NCBI RefSeq assembly: GCF_000260135.1
Contig: NZ_JH651384.1
Span: forward strand, 747,693 to 811,692
Direction: 5' to 3'
Source: Thiothrix nivea DSM 5205
GTDB lineage: Bacteria > Pseudomonadota > Gammaproteobacteria > Thiotrichales > Thiotrichaceae
DNA: 64,000 nt
Made by a program: the position numbers and the translations under genes. Under the pieces are notes generated by a model. That model was not told the DNA's origin. It made no database searches and was given only the letters and a program-made list of their open reading frames with translations. How positions within the stretch are numbered: position 1 is the first letter of the stretch; the number at the start of each line of letters is the position of its first letter. Shown piece after piece: positions 8,373 through 18,894 of the stretch.

Positions 8373-9866
8373 ATGAACTACCATTTCGAACCGTCTGCCA
8401 ATGCCGCAGTATTACACACTGACTGTGTGATTGTGGGCGTTTACCGGCATGGCAAGCTTTCCGCCGCAGCCGCCCAACTGGATGCCGCCAGCGGCGGCGC
8501 ACTGCAAAACCACCTCGACATTGGCGATTTCAGTGGGGATAAAAACCGCACTAGCCTGCTGTATAACCTGCCCGGCGTCACCAGCAAACGGGTACTGCTG
8601 GTAGGAATGGGGGAAAAAGACAAACTGACGCTGGAAGCACTGGCGCAAATCACCCAAAGCGCCGTCAATGCCCTGAAAAGTGGCAAGGTTGGCAATGCCA
8701 TTTCCTTCCTGACTGATGAAATTGCCTCCGAATACCTGCAAAGTGCCGTGCGCCAGACAGTTACGGCTGTAGCCGACGCGCTCTACACCTTCGATGCCTA
8801 CAAGAGCAAAAAGGATGATGCCGCCAAACCCATGCTGGAAGGCTGGATAATTGCCCACACCATCGCAGGCGATTTCAGCGCCGCCGTCACCCAGGGGTTC
8901 GCCATCGCCGAAGGGATGCAGGTCAGCCGTGACCTTGCCAACAGCCCCGGCAACGTCTGCACCCCCACGTATCTGGCCGAAATCGCCCAAGAGCTGGCCA
9001 ACTCCTGCAACAAGGTGGACATCAACATCCTGGAAGAAACCGACATGGATGCGCTGGGCATGGGGTCATTCCTCTCCGTATCCAAGGGCAGCGAACAGGA
9101 CGGCAAGCTGGTGATCCTGCAATACCACGGCGGTAATGCCGGGGATGCGCCTTTCGTGTTGGTCGGCAAAGGCATCACCTTTGACACCGGAGGCATTTCG
9201 CTCAAACCGGGCAATGCGATGGATGAAATGAAATTCGACATGACCGGCGCAGCCAGCGTGATCGGTACACTCACCGCTTGTGTGGCAATGCAGTTACCGC
9301 TGAACGTAGTGGGTGTAATCGCTGCGGCTGAAAACATGCCCAGCAGCAGAGCCAGCAAACCCGGCGATATTGTGACCAGCATGTCCGGTAAGACCATCGA
9401 AATCCTCAACACCGACGCCGAAGGCCGTCTGGTACTGTGTGATGCCCTCACCTACGTGGAACGCTTCAACCCCACCGCCGTGGTCGACATCGCCACCCTG
9501 ACCGGCGCGTGCATCACGGCGCTGGGGCACCACACCTCCGGCTTGCTCAGCAACAACGACGCGCTGGCGGAAGAGGTACTGGCGGCAGGCAAGCAAGCCT
9601 GTGACGAAGCCTGGCGCTTGCCAATGGGCGAAAAATACCAGGATCAGCTCAAAAGCAACTTTGCCGACATGGCCAATATCGGCGGGCCACCAGCGGGGAC
9701 GATTACCGCCGCCTGTTTCCTGTCACGCTTTACCGAAAGTTACCCGTGGGCGCATCTCGACATTGCCGGGACAGCCTGGAAAGGTGGCGCGGCCAAAGGC
9801 TCTACCGGTCGTCCGGTTCCTCTGCTTTGTCAGATCCTGATCAACCGTGCCAACCAGCATGGGTAA
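8373..9866 (+). CDS. pepA: Leucyl aminopeptidase (M17)
   Basis: A 497-residue cytosolic aminopeptidase with two metal ions, the normal size for PepA. The catalytic domain carries VGKGITFDTGGISLKP (K266, D271) and the M17 signature NTDAEGRL (residues 346-353); the variable N-terminal domain covers about 1-165. PepA trims N-terminal residues from peptides and, in E. coli, also binds DNA in Xer recombination. It precedes holC and valS, the standard gammaproteobacterial order. ATG 8373 is preceded by AAGGGAT. A second, shorter M17 enzyme is at 53398-54768. Confidence 0.97.
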   Translation: MNYHFEPSANAAVLHTDCVIVGVYRHGKLSAAAAQLDAASGGALQNHLDIGDFSGDKNRTSLLYNLPGVTSKRVLLVGMGEKDKLTLEALAQITQSAVNALKSGKVGNAISFLTDEIASEYLQSAVRQTVTAVADALYTFDAYKSKKDDAAKPMLEGWIIAHTIAGDFSAAVTQGFAIAEGMQVSRDLANSPGNVCTPTYLAEIAQELANSCNKVDINILEETDMDALGMGSFLSVSKGSEQDGKLVILQYHGGNAGDAPFVLVGKGITFDTGGISLKPGNAMDEMKFDMTGAASVIGTLTACVAMQLPLNVVGVIAAAENMPSSRASKPGDIVTSMSGKTIEILNTDAEGRLVLCDALTYVERFNPTAVVDIATLTGACITALGHHTSGLLSNNDALAEEVLAAGKQACDEAWRLPMGEKYQDQLKSNFADMANIGGPPAGTITAACFLSRFTESYPWAHLDIAGTAWKGGAAKGSTGRPVPLLCQILINRANQHG

Positions 9867-9893
9867 CCCGATGCATACGCCCGCCCAGTGCCC

Positions 9894-10322
9894 ATGACGA
9901 AAATTGATTTTTATGTTGGGAAAACCCATGGCTTGCAGGCACGGCTGATGCTGGCCTGCAAGGTGGTGGTGAAGGCTTATCAGCAGCAAATGCATACCTA
10001 CATCCACACCGACTCCGCCACGACCAGCCAACGTCTGGATGATTTATTATGGACATTCAATGACTTGCTATTCATCCCTCATGCGCTGGCTCCAGTGCGT
10101 GAACAAAATGAACTCATCCTGATCGGCCATGATCACGAACCGATGGAAAATTGCGGGCTGCTTATCAATCTTTCCAACGAAGTACCAGGATTTTTCTCAC
10201 GTTTTGAACGATTAGCCGAAATTCTAGATCAGGAAGAACCCGTAATACACGCTGGTCGTAAACGCTACCAGTTTTACCGTGACCGGGGCTATAATCTGGA
10301 CTATCATCAACTTAAGATTTAA
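9894..10322 (+). CDS. holC: DNA polymerase III subunit chi
   Basis: A 142-residue protein that starts MTKIDFYVG, the typical chi start, and ends RGYNLDYHQLKI. Chi binds SSB through its C-terminal side and links it to the clamp loader via psi. ATG 9894 is preferred to the GTG two codons earlier because family members begin with this sequence. It lies between pepA and valS as in other Gammaproteobacteria. Codon usage is slightly more AT-rich than in pepA. Confidence 0.9.
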   Translation: MTKIDFYVGKTHGLQARLMLACKVVVKAYQQQMHTYIHTDSATTSQRLDDLLWTFNDLLFIPHALAPVREQNELILIGHDHEPMENCGLLINLSNEVPGFFSRFERLAEILDQEEPVIHAGRKRYQFYRDRGYNLDYHQLKI

Positions 10323-10335
10323 ACAACGACGGACT

Positions 10336-10677
10336 ATGATGCGGCAAGACTTCGACAAAACCATCCGTATTCCAGTCATTACTGATCTGGTACGGGCAGG
10401 TGACAGCGAAATTGTCAGTCAGGCACGCAACCCCCGTTCCCACCAACAACGCCGTGAAACCTTTGAACAACGCCTGAAAGAGCGCATTGCCGAGCTGCAA
10501 TCCGCCACCGGGCAGGACGAATACTCCGGTCTGGCGCGTGCCCACGCCATCCGCTCCGAAAACAACAAGCAGGCAGCCCCCCCACCTACCCCGACCCGCC
10601 TCGACCCTTCCGTGGAAAAACACATCGACCAGGCGCGTGACGAGCTTCTGCGTGAACTTTCCAGCATGTTGAAGTGA
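10336..10677 (+). CDS. Conserved hypothetical protein between holC and valS
   Basis: A 113-residue hydrophilic protein from the tandem ATGs at 10336/10339. It has no signal peptide or membrane segment. The N-terminal half is basic and helical (HQQRRETFEQRLKERIAEL), a short Pro/Ala-rich linker follows (about residues 80-90), and the C-terminus is an amphipathic helix (VEKHIDQARDELLRELSSML). I do not recognise a named family. Its place 13 bp after holC and 68 bp before valS suggests cotranscription with holC. Confidence 0.7.
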   Translation: MMRQDFDKTIRIPVITDLVRAGDSEIVSQARNPRSHQQRRETFEQRLKERIAELQSATGQDEYSGLARAHAIRSENNKQAAPPPTPTRLDPSVEKHIDQARDELLRELSSMLK

Positions 10678-10702
10678 TTTCCCACCCGGGTAATAAACCC
10701 GC

Positions 10703-10708
10703 TATAAT
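10703..10708 (+). promoter_or_regulatory. Probable -10 element of the valS promoter
   Basis: A perfect TATAAT lies 38 bp before the valS ATG. The matching -35 region (about 10680-10685) is weak, so this may be an activator-dependent or extended promoter inside the pepA-holC-valS string. Confidence 0.45.
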
Positions 10709-10745
10709 GCCGCTCTTTTTCATCCATTATTGAAAAGCGGCGGCT

Positions 10746-13700
<2,955 letters not shown>

Positions 13701-13793
13701 TGTGAAAACCCCGGCTTGGAATGTAAGTGAATTACCGGATATGCCCACCTGTTCGGGTATACTTCAGGCTCGTCCGTTTCGCAGGAGCCTTTC

Positions 13794-14101
13794 ATGCCCC
13801 AGTCCGACGCCCTGATCTTTGAAGTCTCCCACAGCATTCAACACATCCGTGCTGCTGAACTCCCGCAAAATGCCCATCGTGGTCGAATTCACGGGCGCAT
13901 GGCCGGAACCCTGCATCCGTATGGAAAACGCCCTGGGCGCACTGGCACGGGAAATTCCCCGGCCAGTTCATTTTCGCCAACCCGGAATACAAGGATGGTG
14001 CTGCCCGTGAAATGATTATCAACCTGACCAACATGCTGACGCCGAACGACCCTGAACTCGCCAAAGCATTCCGTCGACGTTTGGGCAGCGCCACTGCATA
14101 A
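13794..14101 (+). pseudogene. Decayed thioredoxin-like co-chaperone gene (cnoX/ybbN)
   Basis: Three reading frames in succession give pieces of one protein. First comes MPQSDALIFEVSHSI from 13794; then NTSVLLNSRKMPIVVEFTGAW and ENALGALARE, which is a thioredoxin N-terminus; and from about 13960 PGQFIFANPEYKDGAARE to the stop at 14101, where the last part (EMIINLTNMLTPNDPELA) resembles the CnoX/YbbN C-terminus. The thioredoxin C-x-x-C site reads WPEPC. At about 300 bp it lacks some 180-190 central codons (rest of the thioredoxin domain and TPR region). There are at least two frameshifts plus a large internal deletion, so the gene is dead. Confidence 0.65.
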
Positions 14102-14112
14102 GGAGGATCACC

Positions 14113-14472
14113 ATGAGTATTGATGAACTGTTAAACCAGCTCGAAACGCAGCCTGATCAGATCGACTTTGCCAGCGTCATCACGGCCATCGAAGTACATT
14201 ACGACTATACGCCGCAGGCATTTAGCAACGGCGTGAATGGCAGCAGCGTAAGCAACCCTGCCGGCACCAATGAAGGCTCCTGCAAGGTATTCGCCTTCGC
14301 GCAATTACACAACCTGTCCGAATTCCAGACCCTGAAGCTGTTTGGCGAACATTACCGTAAAGTGCTGGCGACGCCGGACGAAACCGACCACGCCAATATC
14401 CGCGCCTTTATGCGCCACGGCTGGGAGGGCATCCAATTTGATGCGCCAGCATTGCAAGCAAAAGCGGTTTAA
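14113..14472 (+). CDS. HopJ type III effector family protein
   Basis: A 119-residue protein matching the HopJ family: INxLE-like start, IEVHYDYTPQAFSNG (about residues 30-44), NEGSCKVFAFAQLH (about 57-70), LFGEHYRKVLATPDETDHANIRAFM (about 78-102). Despite the name, the family is widespread in free-living Proteobacteria with no secretion system link. AGGAGG sits 6 bp upstream of ATG 14113. The TAA stop (14470-14472) is exactly the left flank of ISAzo13 copy 1, so the coding frame is intact but the downstream region has been replaced. Confidence 0.85.
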   Translation: MSIDELLNQLETQPDQIDFASVITAIEVHYDYTPQAFSNGVNGSSVSNPAGTNEGSCKVFAFAQLHNLSEFQTLKLFGEHYRKVLATPDETDHANIRAFMRHGWEGIQFDAPALQAKAV

Positions 14473-15787
14473 GGGGATTTCCCTGAAAGATTCCCCCGCA
14501 ATGGCTACACTTGTCTTATCGACAAGCGGAGTCCCTATCCCCATGCCCCCGAACCCCAAACAGCTAACCCGATCCTGAGCGAATCCCAGATAGCCGACCT
14601 GAAACTGGCGGCCTCGAAAATGTCTGGCAGCACCCGCCGTGCGTTCCAGGCGGACATGAGCCGGAAATATTGTGCAGGCAACGCCCGCCAGACTGAAAGG
14701 TGTTTTGGCTGGGGTCGGGAGGGGGTGCAGTTGGGTTTGGAGGAACAGCGCAGCGGCATGGTTTGCGTGGGTGCGCAGGCGGCGTATTGTGGCCAGAAGC
14801 GCTGGGAGGAAACCCAGCCGGAAGCGGCAGCCGCCTTGCTGGCGCTGGCGGAAGCACATAGCCAGCAAGACCCGACATTCCGCAGCAGCATCGCCTACAC
14901 CCGCCTGACGGCGGCGGAAGCCATCCGGCAGTTACAGGCCATGGGGTTCAGCGGTGGACAAGTGCCCGCCCCCAGCACCATGGCGCGGATACTCAACCGG
15001 AATGGCTACCGCCTGCGCAAGGTGGAGAAAGCCAAGCCGCAAAAAAAATTCCAGAAACCGACGCCATCTTCGCCAATATCCAGGCCAACGATGGGCAGTT
15101 TGCCGATGGGGCGGTCAAACGCCTGAGCATGGACTGCAAGGCGACCGTCAACATCGGTGACTACTCACGGGGCGGGAAAACACGGGGTGACAATAAAGCC
15201 GCTGACCATGAGATGGGCTGCAAAGAGAAATACATCCCTTTTGGCGTACTGGATGAGGACAGTGGGCAGGTTTACCTGACCTTCGGCAGTTCCAGCAAAA
15301 CCAGTGACTTCATCGTGGATTCCCTGTGCCGGGTATGGGAACAGATGCCTTCTGCTGACAAGGACGCCTGCCAGTGCATCCAGATCAAAGCGGACAATGG
15401 CCCGGAAAGCAGCGGGATCAGGACGCAATTCCTCAAGCGCATGGTGGAATTCGCCAACCATACCGGTAAGACAGTCCACCTGCTGTACTACCCGCCTTAC
15501 CACAGCAAGTACAACCCGATTGAACGCTGCTGGGGGATTCTGGAACAACACTGGAACGGCACCCAGCTCAAGGATGCCGAAACCCTGCTGGAATGGGCAA
15601 AAACCATGACCTGGAAAGGCATCAACCCCATGGTCGAATTCAGCCACAAGGTTTATGAGAAGGGCGTGACCCTCAGCAAAAAAGCTATGGAGGCTGTTGA
15701 GGCGAGGCTGGAAAGAAATGCTGCTTTACCAAAATGGGACATTCTGATTCGCCCTGTTTTTGGGTAATATCTTTGAGGTAAATCACC
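14473..15787 (+). mobile_element. ISAzo13-family insertion sequence, copy 1
   Basis: A 1315-bp element whose limits were set by comparison with the near-identical reverse-oriented copy at 24627-25942. The ends are imperfect terminal inverted repeats (GGGGATTTCCCTGAAAGAT against GGTGATTTACCTCAAAGAT, 16 of 19 matching). TAA occurs on both sides (14470-14472, 15788-15790), which may be a 3-bp target duplication. It differs from copy 2 by one deleted C (14546-14550, five instead of six) and at least two substitutions. Confidence 0.85.
14620..15767 (+). pseudogene. ISAzo13 transposase, N-terminally broken copy
   Basis: Two overlapping frames encode the transposase: an N-terminal part to the stop at 15126 and a C-terminal part that becomes open before 15129 and ends at 15767. 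They join at an A8 run (15041-15048) through a -1 shift, giving KKIPETDAIFANIQ and then KRLSMDCKATV. The second half has the DDE-like pieces GDYSRGGKTRGD, IKADNGPESSG and YNPIERCWGILE. In this copy the loss of one C at 14546-14550 puts the normal start (14501) out of frame, so translation could begin only at an internal codon such as ATG 14620, losing about 39 residues. Confidence 0.75.
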
Positions 15788-15831
15788 TAAGTGCACAAGT
15801 CAGGAAAATCCGCTAAACCTTTAACTCCCCG

Positions 15832-15871
15832 GGAAGTTAAGGAACCGGAGCGCACGCACCCTGTATCTGAT
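15832..15871 (+). repeat. Short fragment resembling xisH
   Basis: GAAGTTAAGGAACCGGAGCG and the following CCTGTATCTG closely match GAAGTAAAGGAACCGGAGCG and CCTGTATCTG inside the xisH gene at about 17052-17084, with a 3-4 base offset between the two blocks. The fragment encodes the EVKEPER-x-LYL core of XisH on the plus strand and supplies the tail of the truncated PIN toxin on the other strand. It marks a recombination junction. Confidence 0.5.
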
Positions 15872-16073
15872 CGTTGCTGGCGACGCGCAGCCAACCGGCT
15901 TCCAGGGCTGATTTCAGTTTTTGGCTGCCGGGGCGCTGGGCGTCAGGTTTCAGTTCGGCGTGGACTGCGGGGGGAATCCATATTTCCGCATACAACAGGT
16001 GCAGCAAATCAAGCTGGCCGATACGCGCCAAACCTATCAACGGGCTGGAATCGGCAATGACAATGCCGCTCAA
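15837..16073 (-). pseudogene. Truncated PIN-domain toxin (DUF3368)
   Basis: The 78-residue product begins MSGIVIADSSPLIGLARIG, the N-terminal strand and first acidic residue of a DUF3368/PIN nuclease, and continues DLLHLLYAEIWIPPAVHAEL. Homology stops near EAGWLRVAS; full-length members have about 150-160 residues and carry the other acidic active-site residues in the missing half. The last dozen residues come from antisense sequence of an xisH-like fragment. The start overlaps the antitoxin stop by 4 bp (ATGA), the usual antitoxin-toxin coupling. With most of the active site lost it is unlikely to be a working toxin. Confidence 0.75.
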
Positions 16074-16402
16074 AGCGCGTGCTCCAGTTCCCCCTCCAGT
16101 TCTTCGGGCGGGTAGTCCACCGCATCAATACCGCTTGCGCCCAGCAGTTCGATGAATTCCTCCAGATCAAGCCCGGCGAAACGGGCGGCCTGGGCAAGCG
16201 TCATCTGGCGGGATTGTACGAAATACAAGGCCATTGTCCGCTGTACGCCGTGGCGCAGCAGGTTTTCATCAAAGGGAATCGCCAGCATGGAAGGTTTGCC
16301 GTGCTTGGTGATAACGGTCATGTGACCCTGTTCGGCGTGCTTGATCAACTCACCGGAACGGTTGCGCAAATCACGGGCGGAGAAGACTTCGACAGCTTGC
16401 AT
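16070..16402 (-). CDS. Composite antitoxin: Phd/YefM-type N-terminus plus UPF0175
   Basis: From ATG 16402 the product has 110 residues in two parts. Residues 1-45 (MQAVEVFSARDLRNRSGELI...VITKHGKPSMLAIPF) are a Phd/YefM-like DNA-binding antitoxin domain. Residues about 55-110 (RTMALYFVQSRQMTLAQAARFAGLDLEEF, then YPPEELEGEL) match UPF0175, a helix-turn-helix antitoxin domain usually paired with DUF3368 PIN toxins. An in-frame ATG at 16444 would add 14 unrelated residues. The downstream toxin gene overlaps by 4 bp and is truncated, leaving an antitoxin that may now be solitary. Confidence 0.82.
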   Translation of the reverse strand: MQAVEVFSARDLRNRSGELIKHAEQGHMTVITKHGKPSMLAIPFDENLLRHGVQRTMALYFVQSRQMTLAQAARFAGLDLEEFIELLGASGIDAVDYPPEELEGELEHAL

Positions 16403-16571
16403 GGTGATGTTTCCCGGATCAGTTATGTACACAAAGTGTAGCACAGCTCATATTTGGAAAACCCAAGCAAATGGTAGAATGTTGCCGCCGCTGAACAAAC
16501 AAAATACCGTTCTCACCAGCGGATTTTACGGCTAAACTTTTCCTTATCGCTTTATCCACGGTACAAAAATC

Positions 16572-16787
16572 ATGACAATTTCTGTACGTCCATCACCGGA
16601 AATGCCACCGGGTAACTATTCCCGGCAGCTATCCTCACAACAGATTAAGATGCTCAAGACATTGGCAAACAAACCGGATACAGAAATTGATCTGAGCAAC
16701 ATCCCCGAAGCAGGTAATGGCGCATGGAAAGATGCTGTACCCGGAGCATTTTCTGTCGCCAATAATCCCGGCCAAACCGACCAATAA
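16572..16787 (+). CDS. Small hypothetical protein, antitoxin-like
   Basis: A 71-residue hydrophilic protein with a central KMLKTLANKPDTEIDLSNIPE motif. The pattern 'D-x-x-I-D-x-S-x-I-P-E' followed by a Trp and a small-residue tail recurs in short antitoxin-like proteins that precede toxin genes, so an antitoxin role is possible. The stop lies 9 bp before the xisH start, and GGAG at about 16787-16790 could serve xisH. A weak promoter (TTGGAA, TAGAAT at 15 bp spacing) lies near 16455-16480. Identity is not certain. Confidence 0.5.
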   Translation: MTISVRPSPEMPPGNYSRQLSSQQIKMLKTLANKPDTEIDLSNIPEAGNGAWKDAVPGAFSVANNPGQTDQ

Positions 16788-16796
16788 GGAGCAAAG

Positions 16797-17216
16797 ATGC
16801 CGCGTCTGGACGTTTACCACGATCAAGTCAAACGGGCACTGGAAAAGGATGGCTGGGTCATCACTCACGATCCGTTCCCGCTGACGATGGGCAAGAAGCG
16901 CATGTTTGCAGACCTTGGCGCGGAAACATTGCTCAGTGCGGAAAAAGAGTAGGCCAGAATTGTTGTCGAAATCAAAAGCTTTACGGGTGTATCCGTTATC
17001 AAGGATTTGGAGCAAGCGCTGGGGCAATACACGCTTTACCGGCGGATTCTGGAAGTAAAGGAACCGGAGCGCATCCTGTATCTGGCGGTCACGACCCGCG
17101 TTGCCCGTGAAGTTTTCGAGGTGGAATTAGGCCAATTGTTGCTGGATACGGGGTCTGTGCGTATTCTGGTATTTGATGCGGAACAGGAGGTTATCACCCA
17201 ATGGCTACCCAACTAG
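16797..17216 (+). pseudogene. xisH: XisH family protein with an in-frame TAG
   Basis: The frame from ATG 16797 to TAG 17216 would give 139 residues of XisH: a start DVYHDQVKRALEKDGWVITHDP, FADLGAE, then VVEIKSFTGVSVIKDLEQAL, EPERILYLAV and FDAEQEVITQWLPN. Codon 52 (16950-16952) is TAG, between SAEKE and ARIVVEIKSF, where family members have a sense codon. The E-x-K of VEIKS suggests a PD-(D/E)XK-like nuclease fold. XisH was named from cyanobacterial fdxN-element excision, but the family is common outside that role. The rest is undamaged, so the stop looks recent or could be a sequencing error. Confidence 0.8.
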
Positions 17217-17536
17217 ACTACCCGGCGCTGATCAAGCGCATCCTGCTGGAGTACACTCAATACAAGCCCGTGTATGGCGACATCGAAACCACCGTCAGCT
17301 TTGATGACGAACATGCCAACTACGCCTTGTTGCAGTCAGGCTGGGATGGGGATGACTACCTGCATGGCGCGATTGTCCATATCCGTTTGATCGACGGCAA
17401 AATCTGGATTCAGTATGACGGCACGGAAGAAGGCGTCGCCACCGACTTGCTGGAAGCGGGCGTGCCGAAAGCGCATATCGTGCTGGGATTCCGGCATCCC
17501 AGCGAACGGAAATATACGGGGTTGGCGGTGGCGTGA
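17201..17536 (+). CDS. xisI: XisI family protein
   Basis: A 111-residue protein typical of XisI: LIKRILLEYTQYKP (about residues 11-24), a central strand FDDEHANYALLQSGWDG, HGAIVHIRLIDGKIWIQYDGTEEGVATDLLEAGVP, and the family ending IVLGFRHPSERKYTG. It overlaps the xisH end by 16 bp and has its own CAGGAGG 10 bp upstream, so it can be translated even though xisH has an internal stop. XisH and XisI almost always occur as a pair; their biochemical role is not settled, and a nuclease/partner or toxin-antitoxin arrangement has been considered. Confidence 0.9.
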   Translation: MATQLDYPALIKRILLEYTQYKPVYGDIETTVSFDDEHANYALLQSGWDGDDYLHGAIVHIRLIDGKIWIQYDGTEEGVATDLLEAGVPKAHIVLGFRHPSERKYTGLAVA

Positions 17537-17540
17537 GTAA

Positions 17541-17798
17541 TCAGGCTGCAACCTGTTTCCTTTCCGCCATCATTTCTTCACGGATAACCCGGCGTAATAC
17601 CGTCTCCAGCGATTGGCCTTCCTGCTTGATATGGGCTTTCAAGGCATCGTTGATCAGGCTCTGATAGTTGCCGCCGCCCTTCACCTGATCCCGGAACCAT
17701 TGCACGACATCAGGGTCGAACCGGATGGTGATCTTCTCCTTGTTGGTCTTGATGACCGCGCCGCGTTTGCCGCCGCTGAAATCATGCTGGTTATTCAT
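17541..17798 (-). CDS. BrnA-type antitoxin, orphan
   Basis: An 85-residue protein from ATG 17798. It has the BrnA hallmark KRGAV near the N-terminus and the ribbon-helix-helix segment KEKITIRFDPDVVQWFRDQV, then GGGNYQSLINDALKAHI. A charged extra C-terminal helix follows. BrnA represses its own operon and neutralises the BrnT RNase, whose gene normally lies immediately upstream. Here IS1595 starts 36 bp upstream and no BrnT sequence is present, so the antitoxin is orphaned. Confidence 0.85.
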   Translation of the reverse strand: MNNQHDFSGGKRGAVIKTNKEKITIRFDPDVVQWFRDQVKGGGNYQSLINDALKAHIKQEGQSLETVLRRVIREEMMAERKQVAA

Positions 17799-17833
17799 AA
17801 TGTAATTGTTGATGAATATTGTTAATAATGTAA

Positions 17834-18894
17834 GGCTCAATATGCGTTTCAGGGTCTTATCCCAACAGCAGCGAAAGCAAGGACTGTAAGGCAGCTTGCC
17901 CCCGTTTCCTGATGTTGTGAAGAGACTCGAAGAATGCAAGGTAACACGGTAGCTTTTCTTGTGAGATCCCCCCGATGAGGTCGTAACCATGAGCGTAACA
18001 GTGACCAAAAACCTTCCATCGTATTGACGTGGACTTCATGGAAACCGTCACCATCTTCGTCACGGGGCATATTCGCCTGCGCCATGGTTGACGGTTTTGT
18101 GGGCATAGCCCCATTCTTCCAATCGGCTGTAAATGTTGTACTCATCGGTGTAGACCAGCGTGCCTGCTGCCACCGTTTCCACAATCAACGGCTTGATCGT
18201 CGTCTGTTTCACATTCGCCAGCATACGGATCACGACCTCCCCGGAACGCTGGATCATGCCGAAAATGGGTGGTTTGTCCTTTCCAGTGTCCCACGCCCCG
18301 GCGCACCTTTCAGGGCGCGGCGGCGACCTTCACGCCCAGCATCCGCGACGGCTTCGGGGTTTCCCTTGTGTCCAGCCTTGACATAAACCTCATCAAATTC
18401 AACATTCCCAAACAGGTTTACTTGGCGTTTTTTTTCTTCGTACACCACGCCGTAACTGTTCCGTCATCGCCTGAACATCATCCTTGTTCAACCCCAATTC
18501 GCGGGCGATTTGTTGGTTGGACAGGTTCAACGACATCAGGTACAGGCACAACACCCACACCTTCAGCGGCTGGTGGTGGCCTTCAAACACCGTTCCCGTC
18601 AGGTCATCAAAACGCTTTTGGCAATCCTTACACTGGTAACGCTGGCGTTCCTGCTGGGTGTCATCCTTGCCTCGACGGATAGTGTCCTGTGAACCGCAGT
18701 GCGGACAAATCACCCCATTAGGCCAACGCACGGAACGGACTTGCTCGAAACAGGCGGCATCACTGGTCAGGCTGGAAATACTGATGAGCGAGGTCATAAA
18801 GCCTCTCCTTGGCTATCGGAAATGACTAACTTTACCGCTATCCATCACGTTTGCAATGCCGGGGAAAACAAGACCCTGAAACGCATATTGAGCC
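17834..18894 (-). mobile_element. IS1595-family insertion sequence, degenerate
   Basis: A 1061-bp element bounded by perfect 25-bp terminal inverted repeats (17834-17858 and 18870-18894; outer bases GGCTCAATATGCG). IS1595 elements normally make 8-bp target duplications, but the 8-bp flanks (TAATGTAA and AAAAGAGA) do not match, so the element or its surroundings have rearranged since insertion. The right end replaces the 3' end of the GIY-YIG gene. Confidence 0.85.
17857..18797 (-). pseudogene. IS1595-family transposase with several frameshifts
   Basis: The N-terminal part (18797 to about 18445) has a zinc-ribbon, CPHCGSQD...YQCKDCQKRF, then a helix-turn-helix, as in IS1595 transposases. The catalytic part continues in other frames: VEFDEVYVKAGHKGN, YTDEYNIYSRLEEWG, and HVNTMEGFWSLLRSW with LPCYLAFFESLHNI at the end. 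At least four frameshifts are needed (near 18445, 18256, 18075 and 17970; the last at a C6 run). All DDE-like blocks are still recognisable, so the decay is recent. Confidence 0.85.

Noticed and set aside
16950-16952. TAG in xisH as a recoded (pyrrolysine or readthrough) codon
   Set aside because: No pyrrolysine system or readthrough context is seen; a point mutation or error is simpler.
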